A DNA stretch of 38,072 nt. Source: an uncultured Lachnospiraceae bacterium. Its GTDB lineage: Bacteria; Bacillota; Clostridia; Lachnospirales; Lachnospiraceae. A program made the translations under genes and the position numbers. A model generated the notes under the pieces. The model was given only the letters and a program-made list of their open reading frames with translations, had not been told where the DNA came from and made no database searches. Location: positions 1 to 38,072 of the forward strand of contig CAOKOL010000036.1 of NCBI GenBank assembly GCA_948470335.1. The letters are read 5' to 3'. Every line of letters begins with the position of its first letter. Position 1 is the first letter of the stretch. Shown here piece after piece: positions 15,447 through 24,191 of this stretch.

Positions 15447-16802
15447 ATGAGAAGAAAGATAACTGCGCTTCTGCTTGCGGCGGTGATGGTTTCAGGGCTT
15501 GCCGCATGCGGAAACGGTGACGGGAAAGCAAAAACAGAAACCGGGAACGGCAAGGTTCTGACGGAAGGACAGAAAAGTGTCGGTGAAACGGAAGCTGCGG
15601 ATGAGACGAAAGCCGCCGGTGAAACGGAAATTTCCGGCGGAACAGAAGGAGCCGGCGCGGACGATACGGAGGGCATGAGCTTTGATGAGCTTCTGGAGCG
15701 TGCAAAGGGCAGCACGGTCACGTTCTATGGCTGGGGCGGAGACGAGCTGCTGAACCGGTGGCTAGATGAGGTGTTTGCGCCGACCATGAAGGAAAAATAT
15801 GATATTACGATGGAGCGCGTCCCGATGGATATCGATCAGATTCTGAGCCAGCTTTCCGGGGAGATTCAGGCAGGGAAAGAACAGGGGAGCATTGATATGA
15901 TCTGGATTAACGGTGAAAATTTTCGGTCTGCGAAAGAAAATCATATGCTTTATGGCCCTTTTACGGACAGACTCCCCAATTTCCAAAACTACATCGACGG
16001 GGAATCAGAGGATGTGACGCTTGATTTTGCCTACCCCGTCGAAGGATATGAAGCGCCTTACGGAAAAGCGCAGATGGTAATGATTGCCGATACGGCGGTG
16101 ACGCCGGAACTTCCGGGCAGCGCAGAGGAACTGATGGAGTTTGTGAAAAACAATAAGGGAAAAGTAACGTATCCTGCCCTTCCGGATTTTACGGGAAGTG
16201 TGTTTGTCAGAAACATCATCTATGAAATCTGTGGCTATGAACAGTTTCTGGATATGGAGGCGGACAAGGAAACGGTAAGGGAGGCGGTGGAACCGGCCAT
16301 GGAATATCTGCGCCGGCTGAACCCCTATCTGTGGAATGAGGGGAAAACCTTCCCGGAATCTTCCACCACCCTGGACAATATGTTTGCCGACGGAGAGGTG
16401 GTTTTCAATATGACCTATGACGCTTTCGGCACTTCCATCAAGATTGATAACGGCACATATACGCCGACCACCCAGTCTTTCCAGTTTGACAAAGGAACAA
16501 TCGGAAATACCAATTTTATGGCCATTGCGGCAAACGCCCGGAATAAAGCGGGGGCCATGGTGGCAATTAATGAAATGATGTCTCCGGAAATTCAGGCGGA
16601 CAGATATCAGACGATGAAGGTGCTGCCCGTTGTGGACTATGAGAAGCTTTCGGAAGAACAGAAGGCGGCCTTCGATCAGGTAGAGCCGGGAACAGGGAAT
16701 ATTCCCCAGGATGAGCTGTTATCTAAACGGCTTCCGGAAATGCCGGCGGAGCTTGTGCCGATTATTGAAGAAATCTGGTTAGAAGAAGTGGTAGGAAAAT
16801 AA
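15447..16802 (+). CDS. ABC transporter substrate-binding lipoprotein, YnjB-like
   Basis: This 451-aa protein has signal peptide MRRKITALLLAAVMVSGLAAC with lipobox LAAC, followed by a Thr/Glu/Gly-rich linker (to about residue 75), then an SBP_bac_8/YnjB-type binding domain: VTFYGWGGDELLNRWLDEVF, MIWINGENFRSAKEN, YEAPYGKAQMVMIAD, and LDNMFADGEVVFNMTYDAFG. The ligand of YnjB is not established; related systems were once guessed to move thiamine or sulfur compounds. ATG 15447 is chosen over 15441 because AGGAG at 15434-15438 is 8 bases away. It overlaps the permease start by one base and heads the transporter operon. Confidence 0.9.
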   Translation: MRRKITALLLAAVMVSGLAACGNGDGKAKTETGNGKVLTEGQKSVGETEAADETKAAGETEISGGTEGAGADDTEGMSFDELLERAKGSTVTFYGWGGDELLNRWLDEVFAPTMKEKYDITMERVPMDIDQILSQLSGEIQAGKEQGSIDMIWINGENFRSAKENHMLYGPFTDRLPNFQNYIDGESEDVTLDFAYPVEGYEAPYGKAQMVMIADTAVTPELPGSAEELMEFVKNNKGKVTYPALPDFTGSVFVRNIIYEICGYEQFLDMEADKETVREAVEPAMEYLRRLNPYLWNEGKTFPESSTTLDNMFADGEVVFNMTYDAFGTSIKIDNGTYTPTTQSFQFDKGTIGNTNFMAIAANARNKAGAMVAINEMMSPEIQADRYQTMKVLPVVDYEKLSEEQKAAFDQVEPGTGNIPQDELLSKRLPEMPAELVPIIEEIWLEEVVGK

Positions 16803-17674
16803 TGGGGAGAAAACGGACGCCATATCTGCTGCTGGTTCCTCAGATGTTCCTGACAGTCCTGCTTCTGATCGGACTGATTACCGGAATTACCCAGAGTTTT
16901 GGGGTGATTCCGGCTTTTGGATTAACGGAGCCCACATTTCGGTACTACAGGGAAGTACTGACAAAACCGGATCTGGTCAGGTCGGTCTGCTACAGCCTGT
17001 GGATTGCCTTTGTCTCGGCCCTGTTATCTGCGGCGGCCGGTGTTTTCTTATGTGCGGTGCTTGTGGCCGGCCATCGGACAAAGGGAAAAATTATGCGGAT
17101 CATTCAGCTTCCGATTATCGTCCCCCATGTAGTTGTGGCTCTTTTTGTCGTGAATCTCTGTTCACAGAACGGGCTTCTCGCAAGGATTGCCTTTGGGCTT
17201 GGGCTGATCGGGGAGCAGCAGGAATTTCCCATGCTGATCTATGACAGGTATGGAGTGGGCATTATTCTGGCCTATCTATGGAAAGAAATTCCTTTTATCA
17301 TTTATTTTGTCATTTCGCTGATGGCGAACATCGACAGAAAGCTGGGGGAGGCGGCGGTAAATCTGGGGGCGGATAGGATTCGGGCGTTTTTCTGTGTAAC
17401 CCTTCCGCTCTGTGCCAATACCATATGCAGCGGCTTTCTGATTATTTTCGTTTTTGCTCTGGGCGCCTATGAGCTGCCCTTTCTGCTGGGAGCGACGGTT
17501 CCGAAAGCGCTGCCGGTGCAGGCTTATATCCAGTATACCCATCCGGATCTTCAGAACCGGCCTTATGCGATGGCGCTGAACGGGATCATTATCGTGATAT
17601 CTCTGCTCAGTGCGGCCGTTTATTTTATTTTAATCAGAAAAAACCTGAAAGATCTGTCAAAAACAGACAGTTGA
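16802..17674 (+). CDS. ABC transporter permease, first subunit (N-terminal YnjC-like)
   Basis: This 290-aa protein has six predicted membrane helices. The BPD_transp_1 (MetI-like) fold is seen in VSALLSAAAGVFLCAVLVAG and the EAA loop LGEAAVNLGADRIRAFFCVT. It is about half the length of E. coli YnjC, which is a fused double permease; here the halves are separate genes. The start ATG overlaps the TAA of the binding-protein gene (16800-16802), so translation is coupled. Confidence 0.9.
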   Translation: MGRKRTPYLLLVPQMFLTVLLLIGLITGITQSFGVIPAFGLTEPTFRYYREVLTKPDLVRSVCYSLWIAFVSALLSAAAGVFLCAVLVAGHRTKGKIMRIIQLPIIVPHVVVALFVVNLCSQNGLLARIAFGLGLIGEQQEFPMLIYDRYGVGIILAYLWKEIPFIIYFVISLMANIDRKLGEAAVNLGADRIRAFFCVTLPLCANTICSGFLIIFVFALGAYELPFLLGATVPKALPVQAYIQYTHPDLQNRPYAMALNGIIIVISLLSAAVYFILIRKNLKDLSKTDS

Positions 17675-17714
17675 TGTAAAAAGCGCGAAGGAAAGGGGAG
17701 CGGAATCAGGAAAG

Positions 17715-18524
17715 ATGAAGAAAAAAGGAAAGGTTACGGATGTGATTCTGGCAGTGTTTGTGCTGCTGATCGTTGTTCCCGCTGTGGTTATGGCGGTCTG
17801 GGTATTTACGGAACGGTGGGCCTGGCCGGCGCTTATGCCCCAGGTATTCTCTCTGCGGGCCGTAAAGGAAATATTCGGAAGATGTGAGGCCCTTCTTCGG
17901 CTGTTGCTTTCCAGCATGGTTATTTCCTCCGCGGTAGCCCTGCTTTCCGTGGTGATCGGGACGATGACGGCAAGGGCGCTTGTGCTGTATGAATTTAGGG
18001 GAAAGGGTCTGATTTCGTTTCTGACGATTCTGCCCTTTATGGTTCCGGCGACGGTGTTTGCCATGGGCGTCCAGATTACTTTTATCAAAATGGGGCTGAA
18101 CAACAGGATAACAGGCGTGATTCTGGCTCATCTGATCTGTTCCCTCCCTTATGCGGTCAGGCTGATAACGGACGGGACGGCTGCGGTGGGAGACAGGCTG
18201 GAAGAACAGGCGCGGGTGCTGGGGGCGTCGGCGGGGCAGGCTTTTTTTCAGGTGACGCTTCCCTTTCTTGTACCGGTGCTTCTGTCCTCTTTCAGCATGG
18301 CCTATATCGTATCGTTCAGCCAATATTTTCTGACGCTGCTGATCGGGGGCGGGCAGGTGAAAACCTTTACCATCGTTATGGTGCCCTATCTGCAAAGCGG
18401 AAACCGGAATATCGCCTGCGTGTACAGCGGGATTTTTTTGGGAATCACCCTGGCGGTTTTTGCGGTCTTTGAAAAAACGGCGGAAATATGGAGCAGGAAT
18501 ACGGATGCGGAATTTTATGCCTGA
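17715..18524 (+). CDS. ABC transporter permease, second subunit (C-terminal YnjC-like)
   Basis: This 269-aa protein has six helices. The EAA-type loop LEEQARVLGASAGQAFFQVT is at about residues 164-183, facing the ATPase. It shares the overall MetI-like topology with the preceding permease and completes the heterodimer. It lies 40 bp after the first permease gene; the ATG at 17715 follows GGAAAG. Confidence 0.9.
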   Translation: MKKKGKVTDVILAVFVLLIVVPAVVMAVWVFTERWAWPALMPQVFSLRAVKEIFGRCEALLRLLLSSMVISSAVALLSVVIGTMTARALVLYEFRGKGLISFLTILPFMVPATVFAMGVQITFIKMGLNNRITGVILAHLICSLPYAVRLITDGTAAVGDRLEEQARVLGASAGQAFFQVTLPFLVPVLLSSFSMAYIVSFSQYFLTLLIGGGQVKTFTIVMVPYLQSGNRNIACVYSGIFLGITLAVFAVFEKTAEIWSRNTDAEFYA

Positions 18525-18625
18525 ACCGCATCCCGAGCGGCGGACCGGAAATGGTCTGGGAGAGCAAGGAGCATAAAAACAGAAGCGGACTGTCCCCAAA
18601 AGGGGTTTGGTCAGAGGATGCGGAT

Positions 18626-19588
18626 ATGAGTTTAAAAATCGAGAATCTGGAAGTAAAACTGCAAAAAGAGAACATTTTACAGGAAATCAGCCTGGATATT
18701 GCGGACGGCGCTTTTGTTTCCCTGCTTGGAGCCTCCGGATGCGGAAAGAGCACACTGCTGAAATGCATTGCCGGGCTTTTGGAGGCTGAAAAGGGCAGTA
18801 TCCGGATTGACGGGAAAGAGATGAACGGTGTCCCTCCGGAAAAACGGGGAGCGGTGATTGTATTTCAGGACCTGCGGCTGTTTCCGCATATGACGGCGGG
18901 GAAAAATATTGCCTTTCCCATGCGTATTAAGAACGTGCCGAAAGAGCGGCAGCGGGAACAGGTCCGACGACTTTTGGAGGCTGTTCGGCTGCCTGGCTAT
19001 GAAAACCGGAAAATCAGGGAAATGTCAGGGGGACAGATGCAGCGTGTGGCGCTGGCCAGAGCCCTTGCGGCGGAGCCGAAGCTGCTTCTTTTAGATGAGC
19101 CTTTTTCCGGACTGGACGAAAATCTGCGGGCAGAAATGGGGGAGCTGGTGAGAAAGCTGCACAGGGAGAACGGATTGACAACAGTGCTTGTCACCCACGA
19201 TAAACAGGAGGCTCTTAAGTTTTCTGACCGGATTGTTCTGATGAGCGGCGGACGTATCTTACAGCAGGATTCACCCAGAGAGATCTTCCGCCATCCGGTG
19301 AACCGGGAAGCCGCAGAGTTTTTCGGCAGGATGAATTATATACAAAGCGGAGAGGAAGTGATCGGTGTCCGTCCTTTTGATATCCGCATTCTGCCGGAGG
19401 GAGAGGACTGCATGGTAAAAAAGATTTCTTTTATGGGGGAGACTGCGGAGGTGATTCTGGACACGCCGAAAGGGGAGATCTTCTGCACCGCAGTCAGCGG
19501 AACGCTGGAAGAATTGGGCCTGGTGCCCGGCAGCAGAGTGGGGATGGAGATGAAATCCGGCAGCAGACTGTCAGTTCGTGTACCGTGA
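18626..19588 (+). CDS. ABC transporter ATPase, YnjD-like/PotA group
   Basis: This 320-aa protein has Walker A GASGCGKST (from residue 35), Q-loop VFQDLRLFPHMTAGKNI, signature MSGGQMQRVALARALAAEP, Walker B LLLLDEPFSGLDE, switch VTHDKQEAL and a C-terminal TOBE-like domain (about 245-320). All catalytic motifs are canonical. A longer reading from 18488 would overlap the permease and add 46 residues of unrelated sequence, so ATG 18626 with AGAGGA upstream is preferred. It supplies energy for the YnjB-like importer. Confidence 0.92.
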   Translation: MSLKIENLEVKLQKENILQEISLDIADGAFVSLLGASGCGKSTLLKCIAGLLEAEKGSIRIDGKEMNGVPPEKRGAVIVFQDLRLFPHMTAGKNIAFPMRIKNVPKERQREQVRRLLEAVRLPGYENRKIREMSGGQMQRVALARALAAEPKLLLLDEPFSGLDENLRAEMGELVRKLHRENGLTTVLVTHDKQEALKFSDRIVLMSGGRILQQDSPREIFRHPVNREAAEFFGRMNYIQSGEEVIGVRPFDIRILPEGEDCMVKKISFMGETAEVILDTPKGEIFCTAVSGTLEELGLVPGSRVGMEMKSGSRLSVRVP

Positions 19589-19621
19589 TAAAGCGGCAGA
19601 CAGGTTAGGAAAGAGGAAAAT

Positions 19622-20608
19622 ATGAAGCATATTATATTTGACTGTGACAATACGTTTGGGGTGGAGGGCTGTGATGTGGACGACGGCCTGGCTCTTTTAT
19701 ATCTGCTGGGCTGTGAGGAAGCACAGCTTCACGGGATTACCGCAACTTACGGCAACAGCCGGCTGGAAACCGTGTATGAGACAGTCTGCGGCATGCTGGC
19801 AGATCTTTCCCGGAGCGATATCCCGGTGAAGCGGGGCGGCAGCAGGCCGGGACAGTATGACAGCGAAGCCGCAGACTATCTGGCCGGGATGGCGGACCGG
19901 TATCCGGGGGAGCTGTCGGTTCTGGCTACCGGTTCTCTGACCAATCTCCAGGGCGCTTATGTTCGTGATCCCCTCTTTTTTGAAAAGGTAAAAGAAATTG
20001 TGCTGATGGGAGGTATCACGTCGCCGCTGATCTTTCCCGGAAACGTGATGAAGGAGCTGAATTTTTCCTGTGATCCCCATGCCTCCTGTAATGTACTGAA
20101 ATATGGAAGGCGTCTGTCGGTGATTACGGGGAACAACTGCCTGAACGTGCTGTTTACAAAGGATGAGTATAAAAGGGAGTTGTTTACCAGAAACGAACCG
20201 GTTGCGGCTTATATCAGAGAGCGTACCGATTACTGGTTCGGTTATAATAAGGAAGATTACGGTATCGAAGGTTTTTATAACTGGGATGTGACGGCGGCCG
20301 TATATCTGATGCATCCGGAGCTGTTCAGGGACTGCCGGGACCGGTTTGATTTTTCAGAGGAAGATCTGCGTGACGGATATTTGAGGAAGGACGCAAAGGG
20401 CCGGTGGCAGTGCAATCTGCCTCAGATCAGAAAGGAGCAGGCGTTTAAACGGAATATTTATGATACCTGGATGAAGGTGGAGATGAGGGAATATGGACAG
20501 AATAAAAGGACTCAGGGAATATGTGGAGAGCCGGCCGTTCAGAGAGGGGATGGGGATTCCGGCGGGGGCGCCGGTTTTCTGCCGGCCGCTGGCCCAGGGG
20601 GAATATAA
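19622..20608 (+). CDS. Inosine-uridine type nucleoside hydrolase with atypical metal motif
   Basis: This 328-aa protein resembles the IunH/RihA fold: LATGSLTNLQGAYVRDPLFF, EIVLMGGI, NFSCDPHASCNVL and FYNWDVTAAVYLMHPELF, which correspond to the family's core motifs. The N-terminal metal site is expanded: the usual DTDPGxDD is replaced by DCDNTFGVEGCDVDDGLAL, keeping the aspartates with five extra residues. The active-site His of HDPLA is Trp in NWDVTA. Such enzymes cleave the N-glycosidic bond of ribonucleosides. The last 35 residues run out of frame through the start of the next gene (116-bp overlap) and look non-native, so the natural end is probably near residue 293. Confidence 0.85.
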   Translation: MKHIIFDCDNTFGVEGCDVDDGLALLYLLGCEEAQLHGITATYGNSRLETVYETVCGMLADLSRSDIPVKRGGSRPGQYDSEAADYLAGMADRYPGELSVLATGSLTNLQGAYVRDPLFFEKVKEIVLMGGITSPLIFPGNVMKELNFSCDPHASCNVLKYGRRLSVITGNNCLNVLFTKDEYKRELFTRNEPVAAYIRERTDYWFGYNKEDYGIEGFYNWDVTAAVYLMHPELFRDCRDRFDFSEEDLRDGYLRKDAKGRWQCNLPQIRKEQAFKRNIYDTWMKVEMREYGQNKRTQGICGEPAVQRGDGDSGGGAGFLPAAGPGGI

Positions 20609-21500
20609 TATTAACTATGTGTTCCGGCATCCAAAAACAGGAAAGAAGCTGGTGCTGCGGGTGAATACCGGAAGTCAGATGCATTTAGAGCGCCAGATTG
20701 ATTATGAGTATGGTGCGCTGAAGCTGCTGGAAGGCTCCGGACGGACACCGGCGCCTTTCTATGTGGACGGCAGCAGGGAGCGTCTGGACTACGGAGTCAT
20801 GGTGATGGAGTTTCTGGAAGGAATCTCCCTTGATTACGGAAAAGACTTAGAGCAGGCGGCAGAATGCCTGGCGGATATTCACAGCGTTCCGGTTTCCCGG
20901 CAAAACGGCCTGATCTGCCCGGAAAATCCGCTGCAGGCGATTGTTGACGAGTGCGGTGAAATGGCGGAGGTCTATTTTCATTCGGAGCTTGGAACGCCGG
21001 GGAACAAGAAGGAGATTGAAAAGATGCTTCTTCTGGGGCGGAAGAAAGCGGAAGATGCAAAGGGGTATCAGGGATACCGCTGCTGTATCAATACGGAGCT
21101 GAACTCCGGGAATTTTCTGATGAATGGGGCGGGCAGGCCCGGCTACCTGGTGGACTGGGAGAAGCCGCTGTACGGCGACCCGGCGCAGGATCTGGGACAT
21201 TTCCTTGCGCCCACCACCACATTCTGGAAAACAGATGTCATTCTTGGGCAGGATCAGATGGAAGGGTTTGTGAAAACCTATCGGAAAGCTGTGAGAGAAA
21301 GATTTGATACGAAAGGACTGGAAGAACGGCTGAGGCTTTTTGTACCGGTTACGTGCCTGCGGGGGATTACCTGGTGCGCGATGGCATGGGTAGGGTATCA
21401 GAAGGAAGAACGGCTGATTCGGAACGGGGATACATTTCGGAAGATCGAAGCCTATCTGGAGGACGGGTTTTTGCGGGAAATCAGGAAGCGGTATTTATGA
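20493..21500 (+). CDS. APH/choline kinase-fold phosphotransferase
   Basis: This 335-aa protein has a nucleotide-binding glycine-containing loop LAQGEYNINYVF and Lys in GKKLVLRVN, hinge VMVMEFLEG, a catalytic loop in which the usual HxDxxxxN appears as INTELNSGNFL (catalytic Asp replaced by Glu), and a metal-binding Asp in YLVDWEKPLYGDPAQDLGHF. The superfamily includes aminoglycoside kinases, choline kinase and methylthioribose kinase (MtnK). Next to a nucleoside hydrolase gene, a role phosphorylating the released sugar is attractive but unproven. It overlaps the hydrolase reading frame by 116 bp; the start ATG 20493 follows GATGAGGGAAT. It is the last gene of the cluster. Confidence 0.86.
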   Translation: MDRIKGLREYVESRPFREGMGIPAGAPVFCRPLAQGEYNINYVFRHPKTGKKLVLRVNTGSQMHLERQIDYEYGALKLLEGSGRTPAPFYVDGSRERLDYGVMVMEFLEGISLDYGKDLEQAAECLADIHSVPVSRQNGLICPENPLQAIVDECGEMAEVYFHSELGTPGNKKEIEKMLLLGRKKAEDAKGYQGYRCCINTELNSGNFLMNGAGRPGYLVDWEKPLYGDPAQDLGHFLAPTTTFWKTDVILGQDQMEGFVKTYRKAVRERFDTKGLEERLRLFVPVTCLRGITWCAMAWVGYQKEERLIRNGDTFRKIEAYLEDGFLREIRKRYL

Positions 21501-21547
21501 TCGGGCAATAGACGGTAGAATGCCGCTGAGAGAGGAGCGGTCCGCCG

Positions 21548-21585
21548 CCGGATAAGAATCTTTGCGAAGCAGGATTCTTATCCGG
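21548..21585. terminator. Strong hairpin between convergent genes
   Basis: CCGGATAAGAATC (21548-21560) and GATTCTTATCCGG (21573-21585) form a perfect 13-bp stem with a 12-base loop. There is no T-run on either side, so it is not a textbook intrinsic terminator, but it sits exactly between the converging kinase and ugd genes. Confidence 0.5.
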
Positions 21586-21601
21586 TACAGGTATGCGGAT
21601 T

Positions 21602-22846
21602 TTAATCTCTCCGGAACAAATCTCTCGTATACACTTTGTCCGCCACGTCGTCCAGAACGCTTTCGTACCGGTTGGCGATAATGGCGTCGGAGCCGTTTTT
21701 GAATTTCTCGATATCGTTTACCACCAGAGAACCGAAGAAGGTCGTGTGGTCTTCCAGGGTGGGCTCATAGACAATGACGGTGGCGCCTTTGGCCTTGATC
21801 CGCTTCATAACGCCCTGGATGGAGCTTTGGCGGAAATTATCGCTGTTGCTTTTCATGGTCAGCCGGTAGACGCCCACCGTGACGGGACGTTCCTTCTGTG
21901 CGTTCCACATGGAAGAAGATGTGTAATATTTTGCCTTTTCCAGCACCCGGTCGGCGATAAAGTCTTTGCGGGTCCGGTTGCTCTCCACGATGGCCTGAAT
22001 CAGATTTTCCGGCACATCCTGATAGTTGGCCAGAAGCTGCTTGGTGTCTTTCGGCAGACAGTAGCCGCCGTATCCGAAGGAAGGGTTGTTGTAATGGGTT
22101 CCGATTCTCGGATCGAGGCATACGCCGTCGATAATGGCCTGGGTGTCCAGCCCTTTCATTTCGGCGTAGGTATCCAGCTCATTAAAATAGGAAACCCGAA
22201 GGGCCAGGTACGTGTTGGCGAACAGCTTCACGGCCTCCGCTTCCGTATAGCCCATAAAAAGGGTGTCGATGTCTTCTTTCTCGGCGCCTTCTTTCAGCAG
22301 AACGGAAAAGCTGCGGGCGGCTTCCTCTGTCTCGGAATCACAGCCGACGATGATGCGGCTGGGATAGAGGTTATCGTACAGGGCCTTGGATTCCCTTAAA
22401 AATTCCGGGCTGAATAAAATTTTATCTGTCTGATACTTTTGGCGGACCGATTCCGTATAGCCGACGGGAACCGTGGATTTGATCATCATAAAAGCCTGGG
22501 GATTTGCTTCCATCACCAGTTCGATTACGGCTTCCACGGCGCTGGTGTCAAAAAAATTTCTGGCGGGGTCATAGTTGGTGGGAGCCGCGATAATAACAAA
22601 TTCAGCATCGGCATAGGCCGAAGCGCCGTCTGTGGTGGCCGTAAGGTCCAGCCGGCGTGTGCCCTTTTCTGCTTCTTTTAAAAAACGTTCAATGTATTCG
22701 TCCTGAATCGGACTGATATGCCGGTTGATTTTTTCGACTTTTTCCGGAACGATGTCCACGGCGGTTACATGGTTATGCTGGGAAAGCAGGACGGCCAGGG
22801 AAAGCCCTACGTATCCGGTCCCGGCTACGGCAATATTTTTGTTCAT
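21602..22846 (-). CDS. ugd: UDP-glucose 6-dehydrogenase
   Basis: This 414-aa protein has an N-terminal Rossmann NAD site ([18 protein letters not shown]), [30 protein letters not shown] and the catalytic cysteine motif [17 protein letters not shown]. It oxidises UDP-glucose to UDP-glucuronate with two NAD+. Length and motifs match the short bacterial Ugd. It lies 38 bp downstream of the epimerase gene on the same strand with AGGAGG ahead of ATG, so they form an operon that makes UDP-glucuronate and then UDP-galacturonate for surface polysaccharide. Confidence 0.93.
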   Translation of the reverse strand: MNKNIAVAGTGYVGLSLAVLLSQHNHVTAVDIVPEKVEKINRHISPIQDEYIERFLKEAEKGTRRLDLTATTDGASAYADAEFVIIAAPTNYDPARNFFDTSAVEAVIELVMEANPQAFMMIKSTVPVGYTESVRQKYQTDKILFSPEFLRESKALYDNLYPSRIIVGCDSETEEAARSFSVLLKEGAEKEDIDTLFMGYTEAEAVKLFANTYLALRVSYFNELDTYAEMKGLDTQAIIDGVCLDPRIGTHYNNPSFGYGGYCLPKDTKQLLANYQDVPENLIQAIVESNRTRKDFIADRVLEKAKYYTSSSMWNAQKERPVTVGVYRLTMKSNSDNFRQSSIQGVMKRIKAKGATVIVYEPTLEDHTTFFGSLVVNDIEKFKNGSDAIIANRYESVLDDVADKVYTRDLFRRD

Positions 22847-22884
22847 AATAATATTTATCCTCCTGGTGATAGCTGAAATTTCGC

Positions 22885-23976
22885 CTATCGTTCAATCTGA
22901 TAGTATTCTCTGTACCACTGTGCAAAGCTGCGCAGGCCGGTGCGGATATCCACCGCCGGCGTAAATCCGAAATCATGGGCCAGGGCGGCAGAGTCGGCGT
23001 AAGTAACCGGCACGTCTCCGGGCTGCATGGGAACCAGTTCTTTGTGGGCGTCAAAATCGTAATCCTTTGGCAGTACCCCTGCCCGAAGCAGTTCTTCCTG
23101 CAGGACGGTGATATAATCCAGCAGATTTTCCGGTGTGCCGCCGCCGATATTGTAGACGGCGTAAGGCGGCAGCGGCAGTCCGTCGCTGCCGGTGGCCCGG
23201 TCGGGGGCGCCCTGCATCACTCTGGCCACTCCTTCCACAATATCATCAATATAGGTAAAATCCCGCCGGCAGTTTCCGTAATTGAAAATCTGGATGGTTT
23301 CCCCCCGGATCAGCTTCTGGGTGGCGGAAAAATAGAACATGTCAGGGCGTCCGGCAGGTCCGTAAACCGTGAAAAACCGCAGGCCGGTAGAAGGAATATC
23401 ATACAGCTTCGAATAGGCGTGGGCCAGCAGTTCATTGGATTTTTTGGTGGCGGCGTAAAGAGAAACCGGGTTGTCCACCTGATCTTCCGTGGAAAAAGGC
23501 ACTTTTTTATTTCCGCCGTAAACGGAAGAACTGGAAGCATAGACCAGATGCTCCACGCCGGCGGCGCCGTGATCGTATGAATGGCGGCAGGCCTCCAGAA
23601 TATTATAAAAACCGACAATATTCGACTCGATATACACATCCGGATGATCGATGGAGTATCTGACGCCAGCCTGCGCCGCAAGATTGACGACGACGGAAGG
23701 CCGGTACCGGTCAAACAGACTGTCGATCAGCCCTTTGTCGGCGATCGAGCCTCTGACAAAGGTGAAGGAGCCGGCATCTTTCTGACCGGCCAGTGTCTCG
23801 CTCTGTTTCAGCCGGTATTCTTTCAGGCTGACGTCGTAGTAGTCGTTCATATTGTCGATGCCGATTACGGTGCAGTCCGGCCAGTCCCGCAGAAGTCTTA
23901 GGGTCAGGCCGGCGCCGATAAAACCGGCAGCGCCGGTTACGAGTATGGTTTTATGGTTCAGTGTGATTTGCTGCAT
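22885..23976 (-). CDS. NAD-dependent epimerase, probably UDP-glucuronate 4-epimerase
   Basis: This 363-aa extended SDR has [16 protein letters not shown] (GxxGxxG NAD site), the insertion [18 protein letters not shown] characteristic of UDP-glucuronate epimerases, catalytic [11 protein letters not shown] and YAATKKSNE (Tyr-x-x-x-Lys), and [15 protein letters not shown]. It interconverts UDP-GlcA and UDP-GalA. It is the first gene of a two-gene minus-strand operon with ugd, which supplies its substrate. RBS GGAG is 9 bases before the ATG and a near-consensus promoter lies about 40 bases further up. Confidence 0.92.
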   Translation of the reverse strand: MQQITLNHKTILVTGAAGFIGAGLTLRLLRDWPDCTVIGIDNMNDYYDVSLKEYRLKQSETLAGQKDAGSFTFVRGSIADKGLIDSLFDRYRPSVVVNLAAQAGVRYSIDHPDVYIESNIVGFYNILEACRHSYDHGAAGVEHLVYASSSSVYGGNKKVPFSTEDQVDNPVSLYAATKKSNELLAHAYSKLYDIPSTGLRFFTVYGPAGRPDMFYFSATQKLIRGETIQIFNYGNCRRDFTYIDDIVEGVARVMQGAPDRATGSDGLPLPPYAVYNIGGGTPENLLDYITVLQEELLRAGVLPKDYDFDAHKELVPMQPGDVPVTYADSAALAHDFGFTPAVDIRTGLRSFAQWYREYYQIER

Positions 23977-24017
23977 GGTAGTTGCTCCGTTCGAATTTAT
24001 CGTTTAAGAATATGGCT

Positions 24018-24046
24018 ATTATACGGCATTCTTTTGTGAAACGCAA
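24018..24046 (-). promoter_or_regulatory. Sigma-A promoter for the epimerase-ugd operon
   Basis: On the minus strand TTGCGT (24046-24041), 17-bp spacer, TATAAT (24023-24018). It points to the epimerase gene 42 bp away. Confidence 0.75.
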
Positions 24047-24092
24047 GGACAACTGTCGGGAGAACAAAATTGTGGGCTGAAATGGATAGGGG

Positions 24093-24143
24093 ATGCATTT
24101 TTATGCATTTCTGTTGACAAATATAATTAAGAGGGCATATAAT
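24093..24143 (+). promoter_or_regulatory. Sigma-A promoter with twin ATGCAT palindromes, upstream of icd
   Basis: TTGACA (24114-24119), 18-bp spacer, TATAAT (24138-24143): both hexamers are perfect. Immediately upstream are two copies of the palindrome ATGCAT (24093-24098 and 24103-24108), one helical turn apart, separated by TTTT. They could be an operator for a dimeric regulator. A short hairpin (GCGTGTC/GACGCG, about 24150-24166) follows in the leader. Confidence 0.85.
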
Positions 24144-24191
24144 GGTAGAGCGTGTCTGCGGACGCGAGCAAATGAGGAGGAATAAGACCAT

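Noticed and set aside
18488..18625. N-terminal extension of the YnjD-like ATPase
   Set aside because: The extra 46 residues overlap the permease end, show no ATPase homology and lack an RBS; the shorter form starts just before the first beta strand as in relatives.
21593..22399. Plus-strand ORF of 268 codons opposite ugd
   Set aside because: It is the complement of clear UDP-glucose dehydrogenase coding sequence, with no RBS and no domain.
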